Origin: Roseofilum capinflatum BLCC-M114
Lineage (GTDB): Bacteria > Cyanobacteriota > Cyanobacteriia > Cyanobacteriales > Desertifilaceae
Direction: 5' to 3'
Length of the DNA stretch: 62,047 bases
NCBI RefSeq assembly: GCF_030068505.1
Contig: NZ_JAQOSO010000017.1
Span: forward strand, 1 to 62,047
A program made the translations under genes and the position numbers. Positions 8,522-18,048 of the stretch are shown here, piece after piece; position 1 is the first letter of the stretch; each line of letters opens with the position of its first letter. The notes beneath the pieces were generated by a model. That model had not been told where the DNA came from. It worked only from the letters and a program-made list of their open reading frames with translations, and ran no database searches.

Positions 8522-11500
8522 TTAGGAATGTTGTTGTTTGAAGACTAGCAAGGTGATGTCATCAAAGACCTTGTGGTTGCCGATAAAGTCTTGTACATGG
8601 GCGATCGCCACTTCTTGAATTTCCTGAGCGGAATGGCTCCAGTTATCTTGAATCACTTTATACAGTCGCTCTAAGCCATAGAATTGACCGGCGGCATCCT
8701 CTGCCTCTGGGATGCCATCAGTATAGAGAACCACGCCATCGCCGGGTTGCAAGTCTAGAGTCGTTTGATCGACAAACTCAGCAATATTGTCAATTAAACC
8801 CACCGTCATCCCTAAATCTAAGGTATCGATCGCCTCTAAAGTGCCATCAGAACGCATCACCAAAATATTCTCATGCTGTCCGCTAATGCTCAGACGGCCG
8901 TCAACATAGTTGAGAATGGCTAAGGTCAGGTGGCGATCGACTCCCATCCGTTGTATATTTTTGTAGAGAGTAGAATTCACCGTATTCAAAAATCGTACCG
9001 GATCGGCTTCTCGCAACTCCTTCAGCGTGCGAATAATGGTTTGAGCCATCATCATCACTAAGCCACTTTCGAGACCATGACCGGTTACATCTCCAATGCC
9101 GATGGTGACTACGCCATCTTCGACCAACACATCGTAATAGTCTCCCCCCACCTCATCCGCAGGAGCCATATAACCGGCAATATCTAAGTTGGCGATCGCC
9201 TCCAGTTCCTCAGATCGGGGTAAAATCATCTGTTGTACCCGACGCGCTATATCCAACTCTGCCCCCAAGCGCAAGTTTTCCACCTTCAGTTTTTGATTCA
9301 GTTTCGTGATTTCTGCATTCGCTGCTGCCAGTTCACCTGTGCGTTGCGTGACTTTATCTTCTAAGGTTTGATAAAAGCGAGCATTATTAATGGAAATAGC
9401 GGCCTGAGTGGTGAGCAGATTAAGAACATTGAGCCGCTCTGGAGTAAAGGCTTCTGAGGTGAGATCATTTTCTAAATACAGAATACCCATGAATTGACCT
9501 TGAGTAAGAATGGGCATACAAACCAGACTTTTCGGTGCGTGTTGTAGTAAATAGGAGTCTGTTATAAAGGGGTGATTCTCTTGCAAATTATTGATCAGCA
9601 CCGTTTCTTGGCTATGTTTGACCGTGTTAATAATGCTCGTCGGTAGAGTCCTGGCTTCCTCTAGGGGAGTGGTCGTAAGATGACAAGTGCGATCGCGATA
9701 TTGAGCCATCATTTCCCAGGTTCCTGAGTCCCCTAAAAGCAGAGTCCCATGAGTCGCTCCAGCATTTTCAATCAGGATGTGCATGAACTTGGACAATAAA
9801 GCATTAAGAGAGATTTCTTCCGAGAGAACTTGAGAAGCTTTAATCACACTCAGAAGATCTAAAGCGCTAGAGGTTTCTGCGGAGGTACTGGTGAGGGTCT
9901 CACCTGAGACTGGCGTACTGGAACGGTTGAAAATGGGCGCGAGAAGTTGGGGATATTGGGTTGCGAGTTGATCCGTTTTGGCTTTGGCTCCCCATCGAGC
10001 ATAGCCATAGTAGGCTTCTTGCATATAGCCAGCCGCCACTTTTTCTTTACCCCACTCTAAGTAGAATTTGGCCGCGAGTTCATTGGCAAGACTCTCTTCT
10101 TGCAGATATTCATTCGCTTTCGCTCCGGCGATCGCCCGATCGTAATATTCAATCGCTTCTGTCCTCTGTCCTAATACCCGGTATCTTTCCGCTTCTACCA
10201 GGTCGTATTTATGCTGAAAATTCATCGAAGCATGAATAGCCCATCGATGTAAAATAGTCTGATTGAAACTTACTTGCTCTAACTGTGCAGATGAACAATC
10301 TTGAGCCAGTAAAATCAGGGAATAGTACATTTTATGAGTCGCTGAATACATAAAGCCCACCACAGAGCTGGTATACTCTTGAGCTTGCACTGCATGGGCT
10401 AAGGCTGCTTCGCGATCGCCAAATAAATAGCTCAGAATCGCTTTTAACAGATAGACATTAAACAACGTCCAGAAGTCCGAACAATCATGTAACTCAGGTA
10501 CAGTTTTTCTCTCATCAAATGTTTCACCCACTAACTGAGTCGGGTCTGCATTCAAACCTTGCAAATTCGCCCCAAATTGATGCCAGGCTTGGGTATGACA
10601 AATGGCCAAATTATTTTTTAGCTCAATCAAAGTCTCTAAATAAGGCGTTTGTTTCTCCGTCACCGTTTTTAGATTCAAACTCGTCGAGCATAAATAGCAG
10701 CAATAATTAAGGGCGCAATAACTAGCATAAATAATATCTCCAAACTCCCGTCCTGTTTGAAATCCTTCCAGCAAGGGGTCAAGAGAGTCTTGAATATGAT
10801 CTTTCCACGGTTTAATAAAAACATAAACAATATCCCACACATGGCATTTCAGGGAAGGATCGTGAAATCGCTCTAAGAGTTTCAGGGATAACTGACCGGC
10901 ATGATATCCTTTTTCAATATCCCCCAAAGACCCACAAAGAAGCATTCCATACCAACTGTAAGATAGAGCTGCTAAGGCACAATGACCTTGTTCAATACAC
11001 AGATGAACTTGGGTTAACACAATTTGCAGTAATAACTCCGGTTTACTGAGTAAAACAGGGGCCAAGAGATGGGTTAAAATTCGCAAAGCCGCCTGTTGAT
11101 TTTCATCCCTCAGTTCTGGCAGCGTCGGCACTTCTTCTAGAGAAGGAAGTTGCAGGCGATCGCTCTCTTCAATTGAAACATTTTTCAAGGGAATATTGAG
11201 TAATTTTAAGGCTTTGAGACCCAAATCTATCCCTTTCAAGTTATTGTTTTCGGATGAATAAATTTGAATATATAACTCATAAACCTTAACTCGATCTAGA
11301 ATATTAGAAGCCTGTCTTAAAATCACTTCACCCGTTTCTTTCGCACGGTCAAAATGAGTTTGGAGATACTCAGCTTCCATGGACTTAATCTGTAAATTTA
11401 CGGTTAATTTTTCGTGAGTTTGCCAACTATTTTTACCTAAAAGACGGATGCCAGTCTGAAAATAGGCGATCGCCGCTTCATACGCTGTAGAGTGTTTGGC

Positions 11501-13780
11501 TTTCTGACCGGCGATCGAATTTAGATGAGCTAATTCATATTGTTGACTTTGATCCGCGATCAAATCAGCCCCGTAGTTCAATTGATTCACGAGAGTAAAT
11601 ATATTCTCTTGATAATCTTCCTCAGACGTATTTTCGAGGAGAAGTTGTCCAATTTTAAGATGAGTCGCTTTTTTATCCGATTCAGGAATCAGAGAATAGG
11701 CTGCTTGCTGAACCTGATCGTGTAAGAATCGATAACTTACAGCAACTGTTTTGGGTTCTGCGGGTTCTTGTCCATCAGAGTTTTGAAAAATTTTATAACT
11801 TTCACTCATGGGTAAAACCAAACCTTCTTCTAACGGCTCCCAAAGATTGCAGGCAACTGCTTCTGGGGATTTTTCGCAGACAATAGAGAGAGTTCCAAGA
11901 TCGAATTGATTACCAATACAAGCAGCTAAAGTTAATAAATACTGCGTCTCTTGTGGCAACTTTTGTAAGCGACTGGCCATAAACTGAACTACATCATGGG
12001 TAAGAGAGGCATTGTAAATATCGACCAAATTCCATTCCCACTCGGACAAACTCCAGTGAAACTTAAGCAATTGATCTTCATATAATCCTTTGATCAATTG
12101 AGTCGTAAAGAAGGGATTTCCTTGACTTTGTTGATAGACAAATTCGCCTAAAGGTTGTACTCTTTCGGTTGAACAGAGGAGCGTATCTGCAATTAACCGA
12201 TCGATATCAACAGGCTCTAAGGGGTCTAAGGTAATCGTAGAAATAATGGCCTGTTTTGTTTCTAATTCTGCTAGAGTTACAATAAAGGGATGAGTGGGAA
12301 ATACTTCGTTATCCCGGTAAGCTCCCAGAATTAATAAATATCCTCGATGAGTATCCCCCATCAAGACTTTCATTAACTGAAGAGAGGCTGAGTCTGCCCA
12401 TTGTAAATCATCTAAAAAGATAACCAGGGGATGTTCTGGAGTAGCAAAGATGGAAATGAAGTTTTGAAAGAGCAAGTTAAACCGATTTTGTGCCGCTACT
12501 CCTTCGAGTTTAGGTGCGGGAAGCTGTTGGCCAATAATGGCTTCTAATTCTGGTACAACTTCAATCACAACTTGAGCGTTTTCTCCTAATACTTGGAGGA
12601 TTTTGGCTTTCCATTGCTCTAAGGCTTGATCGGATTCACCGAGCAGTTGTACCATCAGTTCTCGAAAGGCTTGGACAAAGGCAGAAAAGGGAATATTTCG
12701 ATTGAATTGGTCATATTTCCCTTGAATAAAGTAACCCCGTTTTTTGACAATGGGTTTGTGAACTTCATGGATGACTGCGGTTTTGCCAATTCCGGAAAAA
12801 CCAGCAACGAGCATCATTTCTGTGCGTCCTGCTGCTACGCGCATAAAGGCGTTGAGTAGGGTTTGCACTTGGGGTTCTCTTCCGTAGAGTTTTTCGGGGA
12901 TAATGAAGCGATCGCTCCTATCCTCTTGTCCTAAATCAAAAGATACAATCTTTCCTGTGGTTTCTAGCTGATGTAAGCACTGTTCTAAGTCAGATTTTAA
13001 TCCCAAGGCGCTTTGATAACGGTCTTCAGCATTTTTAGCCATGAGTTTTAGCACCAATGCTTGTAGAACATTTGGCACTTGACTTTGGGGCGGAAATTGG
13101 GCATTTTGAGCCAGGTGACAATGGACTAATTCCATCGGATCGTTGCTCGTAAAGGGTAATTTTCCGGCGAGCAGTTCATAGAAGGTAATGCCTAGGGAAT
13201 AAAAATCACTGCGGTAGTCAATTCCTCGATTCATCCGTCCCGTTTGTTCGGGAGAGAGATAGGAAAGACTTCCTTCTAAGACATTGGGACTGAGCAGTTG
13301 CTGTTTTTCTTTGGGGAGTAAACTGGAAATACTGAAGTCAATCAGTTGAACGTGATGGGTTTCTGGGTGAATGATAATGTTAGCGGTTTTGATGTCTTTA
13401 TGAATGATTCGTTTTTGACTGAGATAGTGAAGCGCGTCTGCGAGTTGAATGGCAACATTGAGAAACTTTTCTATGGAAGGAGGAAACGATCGCCAAAAGT
13501 CAGGTAGAGCGATCGCCCCCGTATCTGGCATAATTAATGCATAGCCATTACCGTAGCGCTCCAGAGCCAGAGGTTGCAGAATGTGGGGATGCTGTAGATC
13601 GCAGGTAATGGTGTATTGGTTGCGAAACTGAACTAACTCGTTGAAGCTGGGGTTAGGGTTACCCAGGATTTTGATAATAACGGCTTGGCGATCGCTCTTG
13701 CGTATGCCGCGATAAACTAGGGTACGGCTGCCACTATAGAGAATTTGTACATCTTGATAATGGGGTGAATCCAGGATCAT
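8522..13780 (-). CDS. Ser/Thr kinase - ATPase - GAF - SpoIIE (PP2C) phosphatase signalling protein
   Basis: A 1,752-residue multidomain regulator. Residues 1-275 form a Hanks-type kinase: catalytic Lys near 37, HKD at 127-129 in place of HRD, Asn134, DFS at 148-150 in place of DFG. Then comes a large AAA-type ATPase with a P-loop GFSGIGKT at 327-334 and 'VIFLDDLQWADSASL' as Walker B. Helical TPR-like sequence follows. A GAF domain lies at about 1320-1470, then a coiled coil and a C-terminal PP2C/SpoIIE phosphatase ('APADEVGGDYYDVL', 'IGIGDVTGHGLESGLV', 'VLYTDGIPEAED'). Cyanobacterial relatives usually end in a histidine kinase; here the output is a serine phosphatase, as in RsbU-type partner switching. 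One protein thus carries both kinase and phosphatase. Cytosolic; the stimulus is unknown. Confidence 0.93.
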   Translation of the reverse strand: MILDSPHYQDVQILYSGSRTLVYRGIRKSDRQAVIIKILGNPNPSFNELVQFRNQYTITCDLQHPHILQPLALERYGNGYALIMPDTGAIALPDFWRSFPPSIEKFLNVAIQLADALHYLSQKRIIHKDIKTANIIIHPETHHVQLIDFSISSLLPKEKQQLLSPNVLEGSLSYLSPEQTGRMNRGIDYRSDFYSLGITFYELLAGKLPFTSNDPMELVHCHLAQNAQFPPQSQVPNVLQALVLKLMAKNAEDRYQSALGLKSDLEQCLHQLETTGKIVSFDLGQEDRSDRFIIPEKLYGREPQVQTLLNAFMRVAAGRTEMMLVAGFSGIGKTAVIHEVHKPIVKKRGYFIQGKYDQFNRNIPFSAFVQAFRELMVQLLGESDQALEQWKAKILQVLGENAQVVIEVVPELEAIIGQQLPAPKLEGVAAQNRFNLLFQNFISIFATPEHPLVIFLDDLQWADSASLQLMKVLMGDTHRGYLLILGAYRDNEVFPTHPFIVTLAELETKQAIISTITLDPLEPVDIDRLIADTLLCSTERVQPLGEFVYQQSQGNPFFTTQLIKGLYEDQLLKFHWSLSEWEWNLVDIYNASLTHDVVQFMASRLQKLPQETQYLLTLAACIGNQFDLGTLSIVCEKSPEAVACNLWEPLEEGLVLPMSESYKIFQNSDGQEPAEPKTVAVSYRFLHDQVQQAAYSLIPESDKKATHLKIGQLLLENTSEEDYQENIFTLVNQLNYGADLIADQSQQYELAHLNSIAGQKAKHSTAYEAAIAYFQTGIRLLGKNSWQTHEKLTVNLQIKSMEAEYLQTHFDRAKETGEVILRQASNILDRVKVYELYIQIYSSENNNLKGIDLGLKALKLLNIPLKNVSIEESDRLQLPSLEEVPTLPELRDENQQAALRILTHLLAPVLLSKPELLLQIVLTQVHLCIEQGHCALAALSYSWYGMLLCGSLGDIEKGYHAGQLSLKLLERFHDPSLKCHVWDIVYVFIKPWKDHIQDSLDPLLEGFQTGREFGDIIYASYCALNYCCYLCSTSLNLKTVTEKQTPYLETLIELKNNLAICHTQAWHQFGANLQGLNADPTQLVGETFDERKTVPELHDCSDFWTLFNVYLLKAILSYLFGDREAALAHAVQAQEYTSSVVGFMYSATHKMYYSLILLAQDCSSAQLEQVSFNQTILHRWAIHASMNFQHKYDLVEAERYRVLGQRTEAIEYYDRAIAGAKANEYLQEESLANELAAKFYLEWGKEKVAAGYMQEAYYGYARWGAKAKTDQLATQYPQLLAPIFNRSSTPVSGETLTSTSAETSSALDLLSVIKASQVLSEEISLNALLSKFMHILIENAGATHGTLLLGDSGTWEMMAQYRDRTCHLTTTPLEEARTLPTSIINTVKHSQETVLINNLQENHPFITDSYLLQHAPKSLVCMPILTQGQFMGILYLENDLTSEAFTPERLNVLNLLTTQAAISINNARFYQTLEDKVTQRTGELAAANAEITKLNQKLKVENLRLGAELDIARRVQQMILPRSEELEAIANLDIAGYMAPADEVGGDYYDVLVEDGVVTIGIGDVTGHGLESGLVMMMAQTIIRTLKELREADPVRFLNTVNSTLYKNIQRMGVDRHLTLAILNYVDGRLSISGQHENILVMRSDGTLEAIDTLDLGMTVGLIDNIAEFVDQTTLDLQPGDGVVLYTDGIPEAEDAAGQFYGLERLYKVIQDNWSHSAQEIQEVAIAHVQDFIGNHKVFDDITLLVFKQQHS

Positions 13781-13791
13781 CAGCAGTAAGA

Positions 13792-13913
13792 TATAGCGCT
13801 TTGCGCTGGTAATGGGTAATGGATATAGCGCGAAGCGCTAGGCAAGAGACAAGAGATAAGACTTATATTGTACAAGGGTTTAAGCAAGCAGCGCAAAGCG
13901 CTATAAACCCTTG
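13792..13913. repeat. Inverted and dispersed repeat cluster
   Basis: TATAGCGCTTTGCGCT (13792-13807) has a perfect inverted copy at 13890-13905, and a related dyad ATAGCGCGAAGCGCTA lies near 13824-13839. ACAAGGGTTTA (13872-13882) pairs with TAAACCCTTGT (13903-13913), giving a strong hairpin. The left arm plus GGTAATGGGTAAT recurs at 40804-40833, so this is a dispersed repeat family. The rest of the gap, 13914-14155, is AT-rich and holds the ribosome binding site of the next gene but no other recognisable element. Confidence 0.75.
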
Positions 13914-14155
13914 TTTTCTTAAAATCTTCATTAACAAGCAGTTTTTTATTTTCCAATTGTAATTAAGCATATCTTTATATTTATTGATTCAGAAGCTTCT
14001 CAGTCTGAGATACACTATAAATGGCTCATTTGCGATGATACAAAAATAAATGTTTTGCTGAGTCAACGTTACGATTTATAAACAACCGAGCCATTGATTA
14101 AGTTTTTAATTAACGCTTATAATTCTGGATTGCCTAACTGGAGGTCTGATTAACT

Positions 14156-16882
14156 GTGGTGTCTATTTCCCAATTCCTAACCGATGGAACAGTGTTCCCT
14201 GATTCACAACCAATTCCCGAAGTTTCTTTACTAGAAAATCAAAGGGATCAAGACAAAGAATTAGGGGATCAAGTTAATTTAGGAGTCTGTGTCACCATTC
14301 ACGGGCACTTCTACCAACCCCCCCGCGAAAACCCCTATCTAAATGAGATTGAGCGCCAACCGAGTGCGGCTCCTGCTCACAATTGGAACGAGCGGATCTA
14401 TCATGAATGTTATCGTCCCAATGCCTTTGCGAGAGTGCTGAACGATCGCGGTGAAATCATTGGGATCATCAATAATTTCGAGTATCTGAGCTTCAATATT
14501 GGCCCTACGTTAATGGCTTGGTTAGAGCGCTACGATCGCCAAGTCTATCAACGGATCATAGAAGCCGATCGCAAAAGTTGCCAGCGATTAGGCGGCCATG
14601 GCAATGCGATCGCCCAAGTCTACAATCATATCATCATGCCCCTGGCCAACGAGCGGGATAAATACACCCAAATTCGCTGGGGAAAAGCTGACTTCAAATC
14701 CCGGTTTGGGCGCGATCCCGAAGGCATGTGGTTAGCAGAAACGGCGATCGATTATCCCACCGTTGAAGCCTTGATAAACGAAGGCATTAAATTCACCATT
14801 CTCGCCCCCTCCCAAGCCCAAACCTGTCGCCCGATCGCCACCGAAGACAACCCCGATCCCGAATGGTACGATGTGGCCGACTCCAGCATCGATCCCGCCC
14901 GTCCCTATCGCTGTTTTATCGACGACGGTCGCTATCTCGATATCTTCTTCTACGATGGCCCCATCTCCAGCGATATGGGCTTTAGCGATGCCCTAAGTAG
15001 CTCTTACGACCTGAGCGATCGCCTCGCCCACGCCATCCACACGGACGATCGCCCCAGCCAAATCATTTCCGTCGCCACCGACGGCGAAACCTTCGGCCAC
15101 CACAAAGGCGGAACCGAAAAAACCCTCGCCTATGCCTTCCTACGGGAATTTCCTGACCGAGGCTGGAACATCAGCAACTTTGGCCACTATCTCAGCCAAC
15201 ATCCCCCCACCTGGGAAGTCCAACTTAAACCCGTCACCGCTTGGAGTTGCTCCCATGGGGTCGGCAGATGGCAAGAAGACTGCGGGTGTGCCAGTGGGGG
15301 CGGATGGCATCAAAAATGGCGCAGACCCCTGCGAGATGCTCTCAACCATCTGCGGGATGAATTAGTGGACATTTATGAAACCCACGGATATGAGATGTTC
15401 CAAGACCCCTGGAAGGCACGGGACGAGTATGTGGAAGTGATTAATAACCGCCATTGGGATAATGTCGATCGCTTTTTGAACCGTCATCAAAGCCATGCCC
15501 TAGAACCGAGCGAGCAGATCGATGCCTTACGCTTACTGGAAATGCAGCGCCATGCTCTGTTAATGTTCACCAGTTGCGGCTGGTTCTTTGAAGAAATTTC
15601 TCGACCGGAAGGCACACAAATTTTAAGATATGCGAGTCGGGCGATCGAGTTAGCCAGGGAAGTGACAGGTAAAGATTTAGAAACTGATTTTCTCAGTCAA
15701 CTCGCCCAAGCTCCCAGTAATGTCGATATCTTTGGAACCGGAGCAGGAGTCTATGACAAAAATGTGATTACCTCCCAAGTGAACTTAGAGCAAGTCGTCG
15801 CCCATTTTGCCATTAGTTCCCTGTTTAATAGCTATCCGACTGCCCATAAAGGACTATCAATTACCCAGGAAAAATCGAGTCCCTCAGAGAAAGAGTTTTG
15901 CCTCTACTGTTATTTGGTGGAACAACAAGATTATCAACTCCAGCGCATGGGTTCTCTGATGTTAGCGGTGGGTGAAATTAACCTGACCTCTGAAGTCACC
16001 AGGGAAGGGGGCCATTTTGTGTTTGCCGTGTTGCATTTAGGAGGATGGGATTTCCATTGCTGCGTGCAACCGTTCTCGAACCGTCGATCCTATTTATCGA
16101 TTAAGGAAACCCTGTTTAATGCCCTGCAACAGGCGAGCGCTGCTAATGTAATTCTAGGGATGGCCGAGTGGTTTGGCGACCAGACGTTTAGTTTAGACGA
16201 TCTATTTGCAGAAGAACGCTTGCGGATCATGACCCTTTTGACCCAGGAAACCTTAAACCGGGTCGATCAGTTGTATACCCAAGTGTATCGGGATAATTAT
16301 GGGGTATTACGGGCATTTCACCGGGATAATCTGCCCCCACCGGCAGAGTTACAGGTAGCCGCAAGTATGGCGTTGTCCCAGCGCTGTTTAAGTCTGTTGA
16401 CTGCTCTGAAACCGGACAATTTTGCCTCACCAGAAGGGTTAAGTTTGCTGCTAGAATTGGAGGCGATCGCCAAAGAAGCCAAATCTCTCCATTGCCGTCT
16501 CACCATTCCCGATGGTCAAGAAATCCTAGAGCGCTTAACCTTACTGGGATTTTGGGAAGTGCTGCAAAATGAAGACCCCACCAGCTTAAATTATCATCTG
16601 GAGCGCCTAGAGCGATTGATCGACCTGTCTTCTAGTTTGCAGGTGGGATTATGCTTAACTCGCTGTCAAGAGCTATACTTTAGTTATCTGCACAGTAAGA
16701 TCATTCCTCGCTGTTTTGGTATCCCCACCTGGGCCTTAAATGGCTCTGAGGGAGGCGACACCCTAGAGAGTGAGGAGACCCCAGTTCAGATGACCTTGGA
16801 CTTACCCCAAAGCCGTCGCCTGCTGCGTCTGGGCCAAACTCTGGCGATCGATGTTAGCTTATGGTTAGAACGCTTAGAGTAA
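14156..16882 (+). CDS. GH57 family, DUF3536-containing alpha-glucan-acting enzyme
   Basis: A 908-residue protein with the glycoside hydrolase 57 hallmarks. The N-terminal strand is 'IHGHFYQPPRENPYL' (about residues 48-62). 'GMWLAETAIDYPTVEAL' carries the likely catalytic Glu, and 'VATDGETFGHHKGG' the likely acid/base Asp. The long C-terminal half matches DUF3536, the extension typical of cyanobacterial members. It probably hydrolyses or transfers alpha-glucan (glycogen metabolism); the exact substrate is not known for this subgroup. No signal peptide is seen. The start is GTG at 14156, with GGAGG about 11 bases upstream. Downstream, a small Ser/Pro-rich membrane protein gene follows after 39 bases and may be co-transcribed. 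Confidence 0.9.
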   Translation: MVSISQFLTDGTVFPDSQPIPEVSLLENQRDQDKELGDQVNLGVCVTIHGHFYQPPRENPYLNEIERQPSAAPAHNWNERIYHECYRPNAFARVLNDRGEIIGIINNFEYLSFNIGPTLMAWLERYDRQVYQRIIEADRKSCQRLGGHGNAIAQVYNHIIMPLANERDKYTQIRWGKADFKSRFGRDPEGMWLAETAIDYPTVEALINEGIKFTILAPSQAQTCRPIATEDNPDPEWYDVADSSIDPARPYRCFIDDGRYLDIFFYDGPISSDMGFSDALSSSYDLSDRLAHAIHTDDRPSQIISVATDGETFGHHKGGTEKTLAYAFLREFPDRGWNISNFGHYLSQHPPTWEVQLKPVTAWSCSHGVGRWQEDCGCASGGGWHQKWRRPLRDALNHLRDELVDIYETHGYEMFQDPWKARDEYVEVINNRHWDNVDRFLNRHQSHALEPSEQIDALRLLEMQRHALLMFTSCGWFFEEISRPEGTQILRYASRAIELAREVTGKDLETDFLSQLAQAPSNVDIFGTGAGVYDKNVITSQVNLEQVVAHFAISSLFNSYPTAHKGLSITQEKSSPSEKEFCLYCYLVEQQDYQLQRMGSLMLAVGEINLTSEVTREGGHFVFAVLHLGGWDFHCCVQPFSNRRSYLSIKETLFNALQQASAANVILGMAEWFGDQTFSLDDLFAEERLRIMTLLTQETLNRVDQLYTQVYRDNYGVLRAFHRDNLPPPAELQVAASMALSQRCLSLLTALKPDNFASPEGLSLLLELEAIAKEAKSLHCRLTIPDGQEILERLTLLGFWEVLQNEDPTSLNYHLERLERLIDLSSSLQVGLCLTRCQELYFSYLHSKIIPRCFGIPTWALNGSEGGDTLESEETPVQMTLDLPQSRRLLRLGQTLAIDVSLWLERLE

Positions 16883-16921
16883 TGTCCTAACCCCTTGAGC
16901 AGCTCAAAGGAGAGTCGAGCT

Positions 16922-17884
16922 ATGAAACGTTCCCATCGCCCAACCCGGAAATTATCTACCTCCAAATGGGTCTCGTTGCCAAGCATAAACTGGAGACGGG
17001 GCGGGTTATGGTGGGTATTTATACCTCTGTCGGGGGCGATCGCCATTTTCTGGAAACCCATGGCCAACCCAGATACCCTCCATGAGATGGGAAACAACAT
17101 CTCCACCAATGTTCAGACTCTCCTGAGTCCAGTTACTCCCTATCTCAATAGCCTGCAAGATACCCTTCAAAGGGCACAAACCATCGATCCGGTGCAACCC
17201 TCCCTTGCTCGACAAGAGGAACCCCAAGCATCTGATTCTACCTTACCCACGCGATCGGATAGTTTAAGCGACTCAGAACTCCAACAAGTCATGGCCGCTT
17301 TATCCCTAGAGGAACTGGGCGAAGAAATTGACAGTTTGTCCTCTCCTGACCTATCTTCTCCCATTTCCTTAGACCTTTCCCCATCAAGGAAAAAAGGGAA
17401 AAAAGGCAATACTCAGAACAAAAGCCCTTTGTCCGCTTCCCATCCTCTAGTTTCTTCTGTTCCCTACTGGAGTCGAAAACCCGCTCAACCTGAACCAGAG
17501 GACAACACTTCTCTCTATCCCACAGTGACATCCATCCTGAACTCAGGGAAAAATGACCAGATAGAGTCCGTTCCGTCTACTTTACCCACCTATAGTTCCG
17601 GTCTCTTAACATCTGACTTAACATCTAACGTCACCTCTAACCCTCAACTTCCACAAACCAGCCTGTCGCGCTATTCCCCCCCCAAAACCCTCTCCTCTGG
17701 GTCTTCCTCTTCTTCTCCCTCAGAGGGTCGGAGCTTTGGCTATAGTCGCTTGTCTCCTTTTCTCAATCACAAGAGTGAATCAACTGCGCCTAATCCGTTA
17801 AACCCTCAACCCCAATTTACGGCTCCCTCTGGCTCCATTCGTCCTAGGGGATATGGTTTGATTGAACCCACTTCCTATGAGTAA
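16922..17884 (+). CDS. Ser/Pro-rich single-pass membrane protein of unknown function
   Basis: About 320 residues starting at the ATG at 16922, which has AAAGGAG upstream; a TTG nine codons earlier is less likely. A basic N-terminus (MKRSHRPTRKLSTSK) precedes one hydrophobic segment ('GGLWWVFIPLSGAIAIFW', about residues 27-45). The remainder is rich in Ser, Pro, Thr and Leu with no recognisable fold, and is probably disordered and exported. No family recognised. It follows the GH57 gene closely and precedes ndhD by about 160 bases; there is no evidence for a link to either. Confidence 0.65.
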   Translation: MKRSHRPTRKLSTSKWVSLPSINWRRGGLWWVFIPLSGAIAIFWKPMANPDTLHEMGNNISTNVQTLLSPVTPYLNSLQDTLQRAQTIDPVQPSLARQEEPQASDSTLPTRSDSLSDSELQQVMAALSLEELGEEIDSLSSPDLSSPISLDLSPSRKKGKKGNTQNKSPLSASHPLVSSVPYWSRKPAQPEPEDNTSLYPTVTSILNSGKNDQIESVPSTLPTYSSGLLTSDLTSNVTSNPQLPQTSLSRYSPPKTLSSGSSSSSPSEGRSFGYSRLSPFLNHKSESTAPNPLNPQPQFTAPSGSIRPRGYGLIEPTSYE

Positions 17885-18048
17885 TGAGCTTGTCGTGCCG
17901 TGACAACCCTAAAATGGTGGGTTACGGCGACCGGATTGAGTATAACTACTCGATTCTGTTGCGCTCCCCGAAGGGATCGCGGAGGGAATAGCCCATCCTT
18001 TGATAGAGTAAATAGATAGTATAGAGAATCATCAACTTAGGACTATCA

